64,000 nt of DNA, taken from the NCBI GenBank assembly GCA_022925895.1, contig JAKSYS010000166.1, positions 35,447-99,446 on the forward strand, given 5' to 3'. Shown piece by piece: positions 22,819-33,860 of the stretch (position 1 is its first letter; every line of letters begins with the position of its first letter). A program made the translations under genes and the position numbers. This stretch comes from Fragilaria crotonensis (lineage: Eukaryota; Bacillariophyta; Fragilariophyceae; Fragilariales; Fragilariaceae). Under the pieces are notes generated by a model that saw nothing but the letters and a program-made list of their open reading frames with translations, was not told where the DNA came from and made no database searches.

Positions 22819-23223
22819 AACTGGACAGAGCCTCGCCTAAATGCTGCGAATGTGTCGGATGACTAACACAGAGATCTGAATGATGTAGAAGACGGGCTGT
22901 GCGGTGGTTATGAGAGCTTCTTTTGGTGTTCCTTCATTTCGTGTGTTCTGAGGATAAAAACCAACTTCCGGCGTACGAGTACACCGTGAATTGAACTGTT
23001 GCGTGCCCGTGTCTCATTCACAAAGGAATCAGGACAATATGACAGGAAACGCACAAGTTTTTCTATGTCGAAACGTATATGATAATAACCGCCATTTGCA
23101 GCATACATACTGCTTGATTCGTGAATTGGTCCCAGTCGTCGTGTGTATTGGAGAAGGGTCGGCGTAATCTCGGTGAGCTACTTAGCAGTTAGGACTGGCG
23201 CGCTCGAAATCTCACTCTGTTCA
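22819..23223. other. Upstream flank of the spermidine-synthase fusion gene
   Basis: Presumed promoter region. I see no ORF with coding character and no recognisable motif. Confidence 0.4.
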
Positions 23224-23233
23224 AAAAAAAAAC
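23224..23233. repeat. Target-site duplication (A9C), left copy
   Basis: AAAAAAAAAC directly precedes the inverted repeat that starts GAGATTTTCC. The same ten bases follow the right inverted repeat at 27222-27231. Because the word is nearly a homopolymer, its exact length is uncertain. Confidence 0.6.
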
Positions 23234-23569
23234 GAGATTTTCCAGTCTTTAGGCAGACATCGCATGTTTTTTCCAGTCTTTAGGCATGACCGTCATTCAA
23301 GGCATGCTTAGTTTATATCGTATACACCGTTGTATTATTTATAAGCACCGAGCATGGCATGCACGATTTCACGCATTGCATGCCCTGAAATCAATTCTGT
23401 ACTACGTACCAGTATCGTATTCTCTGTTTTCAACAATGTATGCTGCTATGTTCATACCCTACAGTGCAATGTGTAAGACATGCTGCACATTTTCGTAGGC
23501 GAGCGATCTCCTACTAGCTACAGTAGTGATACTACTACCGGTAGTACTATACCACTAGCACCACTACTG

Positions 23570-23760
23570 TACTGGTCCCACTACCAGTACCAGTACCACT
23601 ACCACTACCACTACCACTACCACTACCACTACCACTACCAGTACAAGTACCAGTATCAGTACCACCACCACTACTGCACAAGTGCTACTGCTAAACCAGT
23701 ACCACTGCCACTACCAGTCACAGTACCACTACCACAACAGCCGCTCCACTAACACTACAA
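23570..23760 (+). repeat. CCACTA/CCAGTA microsatellite
   Basis: An imperfect hexanucleotide run (TACCACTACCACTACCAC...) in the left sub-terminal region. Its inverse (AGTGGTAGTGGTAATGGTAG...) occurs at 26675-26830. Long open frames here are compositional artefacts. Confidence 0.75.
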
Positions 23761-24389
23761 ATACCACTACCAGAACAATCAACCCCGCAGCTTCTTTTCC
23801 AGGGAACTCGTCTATAATTCATGTCGGCACAATGTGTACCTTGCTGTGTTGCTATTTGACAATGTCAACAAGTCCACACTCCAAGTCTCTGTTGTAAGAT
23901 TCAGGATTTTTGAAATGGATTCACTCAAAAAGGTTGTGTCACAATTCATGCGACATTCTTTACTTCATACTGGAGACTTCAAGCTAGTAGCCATTGGATA
24001 AATTTCAACAAATCTTTGAGTAGATCACTGCATCTTAAAACAAGCAGTTGAGATCCAATTTCATGGCAATTGGTCAGGCATGATATCATTATGATGTCTG
24101 TGGTACACTTGTTGACAAAGATATTTGTTCTGAGGCTCCAGAAGATGCAAATCCTCAACAGTCTTGGCAGTGAAGAGACCGCACATTCCAGATACTGTGA
24201 ACCTGCTGATGTGATGCATGGTATTGACCACCCTCTTTGTATTGGATTCATGCTAGATCACTTGACGGTGTTTTGGCACAAGTGATTGTAGGTTTTTTGG
24301 CTTGGAGCAACAGTCACTCCAATCAAGCAAACTAAGTGGTGACACAATGTGGGTTATTGTCTTGCAGCACATATCTCAGATTTGCCTTC

Positions 24390-25100
24390 TGCCACAAAAT
24401 ACACCAGCAAGGCAACCACCACTTTCCTAGCCAAAATTGCAAAAGGAGAGGAAGATGCTACACAAGAAATGGTGCTCCTTACCCGCATGGAAGGAGAAGA
24501 AGAAAGTTTTGAGTGCAACAATGATTCAGCAGGTGCATCCATTGACGCGTATAGGAGACAAAATGGAAAATATTCCAGGTTTAACAACAACAACAACAAC
24601 TTGCTGTGCACCTCCCACAACATTGCCACACCCCTCCAGCAATGTAGGCAAATTGACAAGAGAAGTAACAAAAATTAATGATTTGATGCCATTCAGACAT
24701 AGCAATTGTATTGCAGAGAAGATGGCATCGGCACCAAACATGGAGCTCCTCAAAGGAAAGAAGCACCCATTGCTGCTCCTGCTGTTTCTACTGGAAAGTG
24801 AGAAATGCCGAGTACCGGTAGAATGAAAGTTGGTAAAGGTAAAACTGTGGAAAGGGGCTTGACCCATCTTTCTCACAAGCACCAGCTGCTGGCTGCTGTG
24901 ACAGCTACAACAGCAGCAAAGAAGAAGGCAGCTAAGTGAAAGAAGAAGGTTGGTGCATCATCTGACAAGCAAAATGTGCTATTGGAGGAATTAAAGTCCA
25001 ATACATGAAAGTAGGAACAAAGATGGATGCTTATCTAAGTGACAACACTGATGATGAAGACTACGTTGCCAAGGTACGCAAAACTGTAGACGTTTAATTC
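24390..25100 (+). pseudogene. Decayed coding remnant, unidentified
   Basis: Plus-strand fragments in several frames have protein-like composition (TFLAKIAKGEEDATQEMVLL at about 24420-24480; Lys/Ala-rich TTAAKKKAAK at about 24905-24935; MDAYLSDNTDDEDYVAKVRK near 25023-25080). They are interrupted by stops and frameshifts. A transposase N-terminus is possible given the element around it, but no motif proves this. Confidence 0.3.
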
Positions 25101-25906
25101 AAGATACTATGAAAACAAGCCTATCAGCAAGTTGCGGTTGTCATTCTCTCTACGCACAAAACTTGTCTACAAATGGAGGTTCACAAGACAGAGAATAAGA
25201 TTTCCATGGATGTAACTGAGGCAGTATTTTGAGTGTTGTAATCATATAAGAACAAGTTGAGCCTGCATCTTGCAGGAGAAAAGCTCAGTCTGAAGAAGTT
25301 GGGAACCACTGCTATTTTATTATTGCAATTACTGTGGATGTTGTTGAAATCACAAGTTCTTGAAGGTTTTACCTGGTGATTGCTCTGTGGACTCAAATAA
25401 TAGTGACATTGCATTCTTTTCAAAGTTTCAATATCCATGTTAGCAAAAATTTTGAGAAGACAGTTTTGAGAGAACTTGTTTGATCACACAATTTGACCAA
25501 CAAGGATCATAGAGTTGCACACAAAATGTGATGTCCATAGGATCAGAACTCAAGAATTGGAAGATTGTTTAGCTTCTAATTATGCTGTCGCCCGCTATTG
25601 TAGGGTTCAATACAAAGGACCTGCAGCACACTCCTTTAATCATACCAACTTAAATGATCATGGAGTTGAGGTGGACGTGGCTGCTGAAGTTGAAGTGGAT
25701 GTGGCTGCTGAAGTTGAGGAGGAGAGTCCTATTGAAGTTCCAATAGTTTTAATGTTGAAGATGCATCAAATTTTTGCGCGCAGGGTTTTGGTGTGGATGA
25801 TGATAACAAACCTACCCCAGGATGAGGACAACATTGAAGACTGTGATTTTTCTTTGGCTGGGGTGAGATGACTCTAGATGAAAGGAGGAAAGCCGCTTTG
25901 AGCTGA

Positions 25907-26125
25907 TCCAAACATCTCAAATTCAATATTGATGTTCCTCCTCCCTTGAAGCATCCATCCCACTCTGTCAATCAGTTGATTGATGCACTCAATAGTCACA
26001 CACAGGCTTGCTCCAGTCCTGGGTGGGTGAAGTGTCTTGACAAGAGCGTGTCTGTTTGGACGAACCAATGGATATGCCTTGGATGGATGTTTGTTCCAAG
26101 AAAACCCCACCCAATGTTTGCTTAA
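25907..26125 (+). pseudogene. PiggyBac-like transposase relic
   Basis: An open stretch without its own start, between TGA at 25904 and TAA at 26123, reads CLDKSVSVWTNQWICLGWMF then VPRKPHPMF (26033-26119). This matches the pattern around the first catalytic Asp in PiggyBac-type transposases (DESMS.W..., MF.PRKP.P.G). The Glu after Asp has become Lys and the sequence stops soon after, so it is dead. PiggyBac elements normally duplicate TTAA, which does not fit the A-rich TSD here. The relic may therefore be an older nested insertion. Confidence 0.5.
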
Positions 26126-27221
26126 CTCCATTCCAGGACCAATGTTACTCACCATTTCACATCATACAGCACTCTTATGGATACGTAGACACAACAACAC
26201 TGCATTTTGCTTAATTGATGCCAGCACCATAAGCATCACCAACTTCAGCAGCAAGAAACGGTATTGATGCACTCTTCACAACTAGCTACCTTTTGATTCC
26301 CTAAGAATTCAGTTCAATCTGCTATAATGTGCGCTCCAATGAATCATATGCCAAGTCAATTCCATCTTCAGTTACTCTTTTAGTCTCTGAAATGACAAAC
26401 AATCAGTATTGTCATCAGTATTTGTCCTTCTAAAGAATGTAGGACAATCTTTAGCATTCACAGTCAATAGGAAACGACCATCACTATAGTTTTGCCGCTA
26501 TTTACGGACCCCAAAATCAGGGCAATGTTGCCAATGAGTGCCCAAAAGACTTGTAACTTGTTGACATTGTCAAATTGCAGCACAGCAAGTTACACAGTGT
26601 GCCAACATGGATTACAGAGACATGAATTATACATGAGTCCCCAGGAAGGGAAGCCACAGGAGGGGTTGGGTTGTAGTGGAAGTGGTAGTGGTAATGGTAG
26701 CGTTACTGTTACTGTTAGTGATACTGTTAATGGCAGTGGTAATGTTTATGGTAGTGGTACTGTTAATGGTAGTGGTACTGTTAACAGTACAAAGCGGTAC
26801 TGTTAATGGTTTTGCCAGTGGTACTAGTACTGGAAAGTAGTAGCACATGCACAGTAATCTGGTATTGGTACTGCTACAGTAGAGGTAGTTGTACAGTACT
26901 GGTACTGGAGTACTAGTATCGGTGCTAGTAGCTGTAGAAGTATACTGCTACCGTTAGTAGTCACGCTACTGTAGCTAGTACTGGTATGGTAAGATCGGAC
27001 ACCTATGTACAAAAATGTGCGGCATGTCGTACTGTACATTCATTGTTGTATAACCAACAGTTGATTTCAGGGCATGCCATGCGTGATATCATGCATGTCA
27101 TGCTCGGTGTTTATAAATATTAAACCAATGAATACGATATAAATTAAGAATGACCTGAATGACGGTCATGCCTAAAGACTGGAAAAAACATGCGATGTCT
27201 GCCTAAAGACTGGAAAATCTC

Positions 27222-27231
27222 AAAAAAAAAC
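27222..27231. repeat. Target-site duplication (A9C), right copy
   Basis: Second copy of AAAAAAAAAC, directly after the right inverted repeat ending GGAAAATCTC. Confidence 0.6.
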
Positions 27232-27334
27232 GAAGGTTGGTTCGCTCGATTTGTACTAAAGATGTATGTTATTAATGTATGAAGATAAAAGAGTAATATG
27301 CATTTTATGACGTCTGACATACGTCATGTATGGG

Positions 27335-27365
27335 TCCGATTAGGTTTCACCAATTTGACGTCAGC
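27335..27365 (+). repeat. Left terminal inverted repeat of the composite element
   Basis: A 31-bp repeat containing the palindrome TGACGTCA near its inner end. It matches the complement of 39551-39581 without mismatch. Confidence 0.85.
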
Positions 27366-27830
27366 ATTTTTTAGCACTTTAGTTGTGGAATTTAACTTGC
27401 ACGGAATCTTTCTCTTTGACTTTATCACCGCCCTCTTTTCAAACCAACTCTTGTGCAAAACTACGTTCTAGATAAGGAACATAAATCTGCTCCACATTTG
27501 TTTGAATAGAAATAAAAATGATCGTGTCTAGATGTGTATAAAACATGGTACCAGTAGTGGATTTGAGTTTACTCGCACAAAACTCATCATTTTGATATTT
27601 TACGACCACGATGGTATGGCACTTTGTCTCCCTGTCATTATTGTTTCTCTTGTTGTTCTTGCTCTCCTTGCTGCTTTTGTTTCTCTTGTTGCCCTTGTTC
27701 TGTTTTCGCTCTTGTTTGCTCTCTATCTGTTGTCATTTTGCTTGCATTACTATAGCAACCACCTACCGATTAATTTGTTGCCAACCCCATGTTTCGGTCT
27801 CTTTAGGATCATCCACAACAAGAAGTACCA
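27366..27830. other. Left sub-terminal region of the composite element
   Basis: AT-rich sequence followed by a TTG/CTT-rich Leu-coding low-complexity stretch (about 27610-27740). I see no convincing gene. It may be the 5' region of the transposase gene. Confidence 0.35.
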
Positions 27831-30800
27831 TTGATGCAGGATCCCCATGCTGTGGACCAGACTCTATCTGCTCTCAAGGCTATGTCATGGACTGCTTCTT
27901 TGCCTTTCAAAGGTCATTTTTGTCATGCAACCGATGATTTCAATGCATCATTGGAAACGGAGTACGACCTCTTTCAGTACACTACCTCCATGTACAAGGG
28001 TTCCAAGCATATTATTCGGTTCAGTCCATCTCTTTATCCCATCAATGGTGGATTTGAAAGGATTCAGGAGGCCATAGTCTTATCACTGACTTACTCCAAG
28101 CTGCCAAATCTGTTGGGAATTGTGCCCTTGTTTCCAATGGTTATGGTTTGCGTTCCCCAACCAATGTCACAGATGTACTACTGACTGACCAACGCGTATT
28201 GAAATGCAGTAATTTCCGCCAGTATTCATCAGAAGAAGGAGGAATGTCCTGCACACGAACCAAAGTACTGGAACCGATTCTTATCGTGTTACCACCTACA
28301 CTGGTGATAAGAAGAATGCCCGTGGGTGCAAGAGTTCTGGCATCGGATTGAAACGTCGCAATTCAACTCTACGTGGTAACTCCTGCACTTGTCGTGTCAA
28401 ATTCACACTCGAATTGACCATAATAGCTTTTTCCTTGTTTGCGGAATTGGAAACAATCAGCACACTGGCCATCCTCCTCTTCTTTCCAATGAAATAAGGA
28501 ATCGTAAACGCTTTCTTGACATTACAACCCTGGAAACTGTTGCTGCAATGAGTGTTGCCAACATCCAGCCTGCCCAAGCGGCTCTGTTTACTAAAACCCG
28601 TACGGGTCAGATTTTTACTCGTGGTCAGATGGCATATGTGCAAGGATTTACAAAAATGGCAAAAGACTTCATGGCTTCCCCAAATGTTCATGCTACCACA
28701 ACAGCATCGGAGTCTTCACCCTGTGAGAATATGTTGAGTTACTTACAAAAAAGTGGTGCCTCGTATGTCTGTCTGTATCATCATGGCAAATCAAAAGAAC
28801 TACGTGGTAACAGTGTAAAGGCTGCACGTACTGAAGCCATTCCTCATGATTTATCAGGTGAACTAACCAGCCTTTCTGTTATCCCAACTGATGATGACAC
28901 TGATGACACTTCACCTATTCACGAGAAGCCAGTACCTCTGGAGGTGGCAGAGACATCCACTTTTAAGAAATATGCTTTGGAAAGCAGACTTGCGGTTGGT
29001 GCAAGGGAAGACCAGGATATACTCATTGCCTGTTGTTGGGTTTTACCAGAAGGCAGGCGCCTGTTCCACGCTTTTCCTGAAGTTGTATGCGTTGACGGCA
29101 CTCATGAGACGAACAATGAAAGCAGACCATTGCTGACACTCTCTGTGAAAGATTCAAATGGAAAGGTGACTGTGGTTGTTAGGTGCATTGCCCCGAATGA
29201 ACGATCTTGGTTCTTCCGTTGGCTATTCCAAGAAGCCATTCCTGTTCTTCTTGGTGCACAATCACTACATGCTGTGAAACTTATCATGACTGACGGTGAT
29301 TCCCAAGAAATGACACAAGTTGACTATGCCATCTCCACACATTTTGTCAATGCAGTACGTACTCGATGTGGGTGGCACCTTGTTGATCAAGGCTGGCGAC
29401 GAAATTGTAAAGGCTTGGGTTATCGGAGAGGCAAGGATGATGCCGCCAAGAGGCAGGTAAGAGTAATAAAAACCTGGATCTACAGCTGGATGCGCCGAGG
29501 GATACTTTTCCAAGACGAGTACGAAATGTGAGTACACCTACATGTTTATTCTGTGTGTTATCTGTGATACCATTTTTCTAAAAGAATCGTCAACATCAAA
29601 GAAGTTACGCCCTTTTACATATGTACTTGAAATCAGACACTATTAAGGCAATTTTTGGGGAGGACGGTGGAGAAAAGATATTGCACTTTATCCGCAATTA
29701 CATAATTCCACAAGAGCAGAGTTATTGCTTTTATCTGAGGAAGGGGGTGAGACACTTCGAGACCAACACAAATTCTGGGCACGAAGGTACAAATAATGCT
29801 ATCAAAGCTGGTCCTTCCTGTGTGCTTCCACAGCACGGTGTTGACAAATCTGTCAAAATTCAAGTTGACACCGATTCCAACAAATTTGACCTATACCAAC
29901 GATATATGGCTAGTGCCCTGTTTGGAAGAGCAACCTGGAGTAACTCTCCCACCGTCAATGATGTCACCCTTCCTGCAGAGTTCATGTTGAAATTCGCTCT
30001 TGATCAATGCGAGCTATGCTTCTTGGAGAGCAAGCCCTTTCAAATGGCTTGTTGTTCGGTCAGTTGACCGTGATGTCCATTCTTTGATTCCATGCTTCCA
30101 CAGAGTGTACACTGTCACCTCACAAGACTTTGACAACAGGGTTTGTCTGATGTGTGACTGCAACTACTACGAATGCAATGGTGTCATCTGCCCACACATG
30201 ATGCATGTGAAGAAGTATTATGCAAGCAATCCAAACATCAGTCACCACGACATTTCAGTACGTTGGTGGAAATCATATATTTATTTCTCAATGAAGAAGG
30301 AGAGTGATTGCTCACTAACTGAGAAAGAGATAAAGCAGAAGCTGGAATCAATACGTGAGAATGATTGCAAAGGCCCAAACTTTATTCCAAAGAATGACGA
30401 TCATACTTTCTCTCCATTCCATCGTGTCTACAAGTGTGGGAAGAATTCAAATGAGCAATTCAGAAATGCCACTGAAAGTACCATTGACTCCCTTTTCAAA
30501 AACCCTCAAAACTGGACAGTGTCGTAAACTACACCAGGGATGAGGTTGAGATTGCCCTGAAGAATGCCAAAAATACTGTTCCCGTATCAATGTCGCAAGA
30601 GATCCACTTGCCTGAGGAACCACTCATCGACGCTGGTCATGAAACTGAGCACACGAATACTCATCTTGACGACAATGACGACATCCTCATGGAATCTACG
30701 AGTTTAGAAACTGACTGCATTGATTTTGGATCACGTGCTCTTCACCATGAAGACGTATCCGAATTGGAACGTTACAATGCGTACGACAGCATTATGCCAA

Positions 30801-31003
30801 GAGCAAAGGAACTAGTTAGTCTTGTTGATGCCTCAAAAAGCCCACAAGAGAGAGGTCTTCTTGTTGAGGAGGCACTCGACAAGATTATCTTCACCGAGAA
30901 AGCCAACATGGCTTCTGAGAAACCACCACCCAAAGGGTCCCTAGTTTCGGGGTGTCCTGTTGGCAAGGTGTGCAAAACATATGTCTCATCATGGAGTTTT
31001 TAA
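27831..31003 (+). pseudogene. Mutator-like (MULE) transposase with SWIM finger, several frame breaks
   Basis: DNA cut-and-paste transposase. An N-terminal DNA-binding-like part (SNFRQYSSEEGG, SCTCRVKFTLE) is followed by the DDE core in 28389-29531: EVVCVDGTHETNNE (first Asp), LIMTDGDSQEMTQ (second Asp), CGWHLVDQGW. Frame 29621-30067 holds HFETNTNSGHEGTNNAIKAG, with the likely catalytic Glu. A one-base shift near 30030-30050 leads into the SWIM finger (CDCNYYECNGVICPHMMHV, about 30157-30213). A further shift near 30500 opens an acidic tail to 31003. A GTGAGT at 29529 may be an intron donor. The key acidic residues are kept, so the breaks could be sequencing indels or recent decay. Confidence 0.8.
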
Positions 31004-31077
31004 AAGTAGTACATTTAGAATTAATAACAATGTTGACTTAGACTTTCGTTCTTGTTCGACATCATGACTAGGATGGG

Positions 31078-32110
31078 GACTATTTGGTGATCGAAATTCG
31101 ATCTTCAAATAGTCATCACAGTACGAGTATCACCAGTACAGTACGAAGGTGACTATTTGGTGATCGAAATTCGATCTTCAAATAGTCGTCACAGTACGAG
31201 TATCACCAGTACAGTACAATGGCGACTATTTGGTGATCGAAATTCGATCTTCAAATAGTCGTCACAGTACGAGTATCACCAGTACAGTACAATGGCGACT
31301 ATTTGGTGATCGAAATTCGATCTTCAAATAGTCATCACAGTACGAGTACCACCAGTACAGTACGACGGTGACTATTTGGTGATCGAAATTCGATCTTCAA
31401 ATAGTCGTCACAGTACGAGTATCACCAGTACAGTACAATGGCGACTATTTGGTGATCGAAATTCGATCTTCAAATAGTCGTCACAGTACGAGTATCACCA
31501 GTACAGTACAATGGCGACTATTTGGTGATCGTAATTCGATCTTCAAATAGTCGTCACAGTACGAGTATCACCAGTACAGTACAATGGCGACTATTTGGTG
31601 ATCGAAATTCGATCTTCAAATAGTCATCACAGTACGAGTACCACCAGTACAGTACGGTGACTATTTGGTGATCGAAATTCGATCTTCAAATAGTCGTCAC
31701 AGTACGAGTATCACCAGTACAGTACAATGGCGACTATTTGGTGATCGAAATTCGATCTTCAAATAGTCGTCACAGTACGAGTATCACCAGTACAGTACAA
31801 TGGCGACTATTTGGTGATCGAAATTCGATCTTCAAATAGTCGTCACAGTACGAGTATCACCAGTACAGTACAATGGCGACTATTTGGTGATCGAAATTCG
31901 ATCTTCAAATAGTCGTCACAGTACGAGTATCACCAGTACAGTACGAAGGTGACTATTTGGTGATCGAAATTCGATCTTCAAATAGTCATCACAGTACGAG
32001 TACCACCAGTACAGTACAATGGCGACTATTTGGTGATCGAAATTCGATCTTCAAATAGTCGTCACAGTACGAGTATCACCAGTACAGTACGACGGCGACT
32101 ATTTGGTATT
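31078..32110. repeat. Hairpin repeat array 1: about 14 copies of a 73-bp unit
   Basis: Each unit holds a near-perfect hairpin (GACTATTTG ... ATCGAAATTCGAT ... CAAATAGTC, 37 bp) plus a 36-bp linker of the type TCACAGTACGAGTATCACC. Unit starts at 31078, 31151, 31224 and 31297 give an exact 73-base period, and one unit is 3 bases short. Copies are almost identical, implying recent amplification or homogenisation. The array lies between the converging transposase and oxygenase-like genes. It is in inverse orientation to arrays 2 and 3. Confidence 0.92.
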
Positions 32111-33129
32111 ATTGTTTCCTCCAACAACTGCTGTCTTCAGGTATAACGACACACAAAACACATCTTTCTCTTGATATTGCAATGTGCGGGATGTCAAACA
32201 GTGCTGATACAATGGATTGAAAAGTAACATATCTCGGCCTCAGTGCCACGGCAACCTTGTTCTGCAAATGCAAAGTAGTTCGTTACGTCGGCATCCAATC
32301 GGTATTTATCAAACCGACCCGGTTGCAATCCATGTTGCGAAATAATGGTTGTCAAGGAATAGAAAAAATCCTCATCGGTATGCGAATTCAAACAATAGTT
32401 TTTGCCACAGGCAAGACTACCCCAAATTGGTTCAGATGGCATACCTACCATACTTGGCCAATCGGCAAACCATTGGGCACTACGGAGTCCTCGAAGATCA
32501 TTCCCTGGAATGAATCCTTTTGCAACTTCATGACACCTCTTCATTAAGTCACGGATTTGTGTCTTGCTCCAGTCACTTAATGTTTTCGGCCAAGACTCGA
32601 TAATACCAGTTGAACCACGGTTTGGCTTTAACCCAACAGTGGTGTATTTGCCATTATCTTCCGCAACAGGTACTCGTTTAATTCCACGCACTTCTGCTTT
32701 GGATTCTGCATCCTCAAGTGCATGAAGTGCCTCGATGGTTTGGTTAACCCTTGTAAGTTTTTCAACAACATACGGACGTGGGATCAAAGTGAATACGTTA
32801 TCCCCACTCGGTAAAATCAAACGGGCACCAGACATAGTGTCAATGACTTTAAGATCATTGATTGCAAACAGCATGTGCGCATCACCTATGCATTTGCGAA
32901 GTCTCGTTGAGTTTTCCATATCGGCTCCACTATAGAATAATGGTTTACAACTGTTCTGCAACAGTGTTTTGCCCAGTGAATGCTCATGGGACGACGAAAC
33001 TTGCATCAAACTATCTAGCCTTTTCTTCTTCAAATAATTGCGCTTCTTTGCATAAACACTCTTTGGCTTGCCATTTTCTATTGCCTTCTTGTATGCTTCC
33101 TGCGTCGTGATGCTTGACTTTTCCTTGAT
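32099..33129 (-). pseudogene. 2OG-Fe(II)-oxygenase-like protein, 5' end missing, one frameshift
   Basis: Open from about 33129 (TQEAYKKAIENGKPKSVYAK) through an uninterrupted stretch 33033-32194. It carries NSHTDEDFFYSL (His-x-Asp, the metal-binding pattern of the double-stranded beta-helix oxygenases), then DADVTNYFAFAEQG. A frame change near 32235 is needed to reach VAVALRP, DMLLFNPLYQHC (candidate second His), then LTSRT (candidate 2OG-binding Arg) and CVSLYLKTAVVGGNNNTK. The stop codon TAG (32099-32101) is supplied by the CAAATAG of hairpin array 1. Substrate is unknown. No start codon was found upstream, where the frame closes near 33130, so a 5' exon is missing or was replaced by repeats. 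Calling it an oxygenase rests on motif spacing alone. Confidence 0.5.
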
Positions 33130-33196
33130 TTATATACATGTTGAAAACCTCGTTTTCCAGTCTTGCCAATGTTCTCACTTGTGGTATCATTCTGTA
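33130..33196. other. Short spacer between oxygenase-like gene and 132-bp repeats
   Basis: No ORF or motif. It contains the upstream stop that closes the oxygenase-like frame. Confidence 0.3.
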
Positions 33197-33708
33197 CAAC
33201 CGTACTCCTCATCATGCTTTTGTGACGTCAAGGTTGGAACTGCTGTTACTGTGCCCCGAGTCACAGATAACAGTGACCTGTTTTGACGTCCTCATGATGG
33301 TTTCCTCGTTGCTACATTTGCATTCCACAACCGTACTCCTCATCATGCGTTTTGTGACGTCAAGGTTGGAACTGCTGTTACTGTGCCCCGAGTCACAGAT
33401 AACAGTGACCTGTTTTGACGTCCTCATGATGGTTTCCTAGTTGCTACATTTGCATTCCACAACCGTACTCCTCATCATGCTTTTTGTGACGTCAAGGTTG
33501 GAACTGCTGTTACTGTGCCCCGAGTCACAGATAACAGTGACCTGTTTTGACGTCCTCATGATGGTTTCCTCGTTGCTACATTTGCATTCCACAACCGTAC
33601 TCCTCATCATGCTTTTTGTGACGTCAAGGTTGGAACTGCTGTTACTGTGCCCCGAGTCACAGATAACAGTGACCTGTTTTGACGTCCTCATGATGGTTTC
33701 CAAGTTGC
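33197..33708. repeat. Four tandem copies of a 131/132-bp unit
   Basis: Units starting CAACCGTACTCCTCATCATG at about 33197, 33328, 33460 and 33592 are nearly identical. Each contains two GACGTC sites about 60 bases apart (GTGACGTCAAGG and TTTTGACGTCC). Because 132 is a multiple of three, open frames appear on both strands and are artefacts. The TGACGTCA word is shared with the inner end of the element's inverted repeat. Confidence 0.9.
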
Positions 33709-33860
33709 TTCTGCCGTTTGATAACCATTCGCAACAGCGTTGGGCAAGGGAATCGAAGGAGGAAAAATGTGATCAGAGTTTATACTTTCTGTCACGTCGC
33801 ATGTGTCAGAAGTACGTCAGTGCTCAAGGGCGACATCACTCAGAACACTCGTCAAAGAAC
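33709..33860. other. Spacer between the 132-bp and 73-bp arrays
   Basis: About 150 bases with an open plus-strand frame (QQRWARESKEEKCDQSLYF) of unknown meaning. Nothing identifiable. Confidence 0.3.

Larger units (their letters stand above)
23234..27221. mobile_element. TIR DNA transposon, about 4 kb, degraded interior
   Basis: Inverted repeats are perfect over 66 bases (23234-23299 against 27156-27221) and remain alignable for about 165 bases (GAAATCAA near 23386-23396; TTGATTTCAGGG near 27061). Each arm contains two direct copies of TTTTCCAGTCTTTAGGCA, a plausible transposase-binding repeat. Farther in, CCACTA-type microsatellite on the left (23560-23760) faces TAGTGG-type on the right (26675-26830), as if the arms were once longer. 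The 10-bp TSD suits a Mutator-like element. Inside, only decayed coding fragments remain, including a PiggyBac-like stretch at 25907-26125. Confidence 0.8.

Noticed and set aside
24349-24882. Genes in CAA/TTG-rich stretches of the 4-kb TIR element
   Set aside because: Overlapping frames on both strands arise from AAC and TTG microsatellites. Only fragments with non-repetitive composition were kept as relics.
27610-27760. Leu-rich membrane protein left of the transposase
   Set aside because: TTG/CTT low-complexity DNA gives Leu/Phe runs in several frames, with no conserved pattern.
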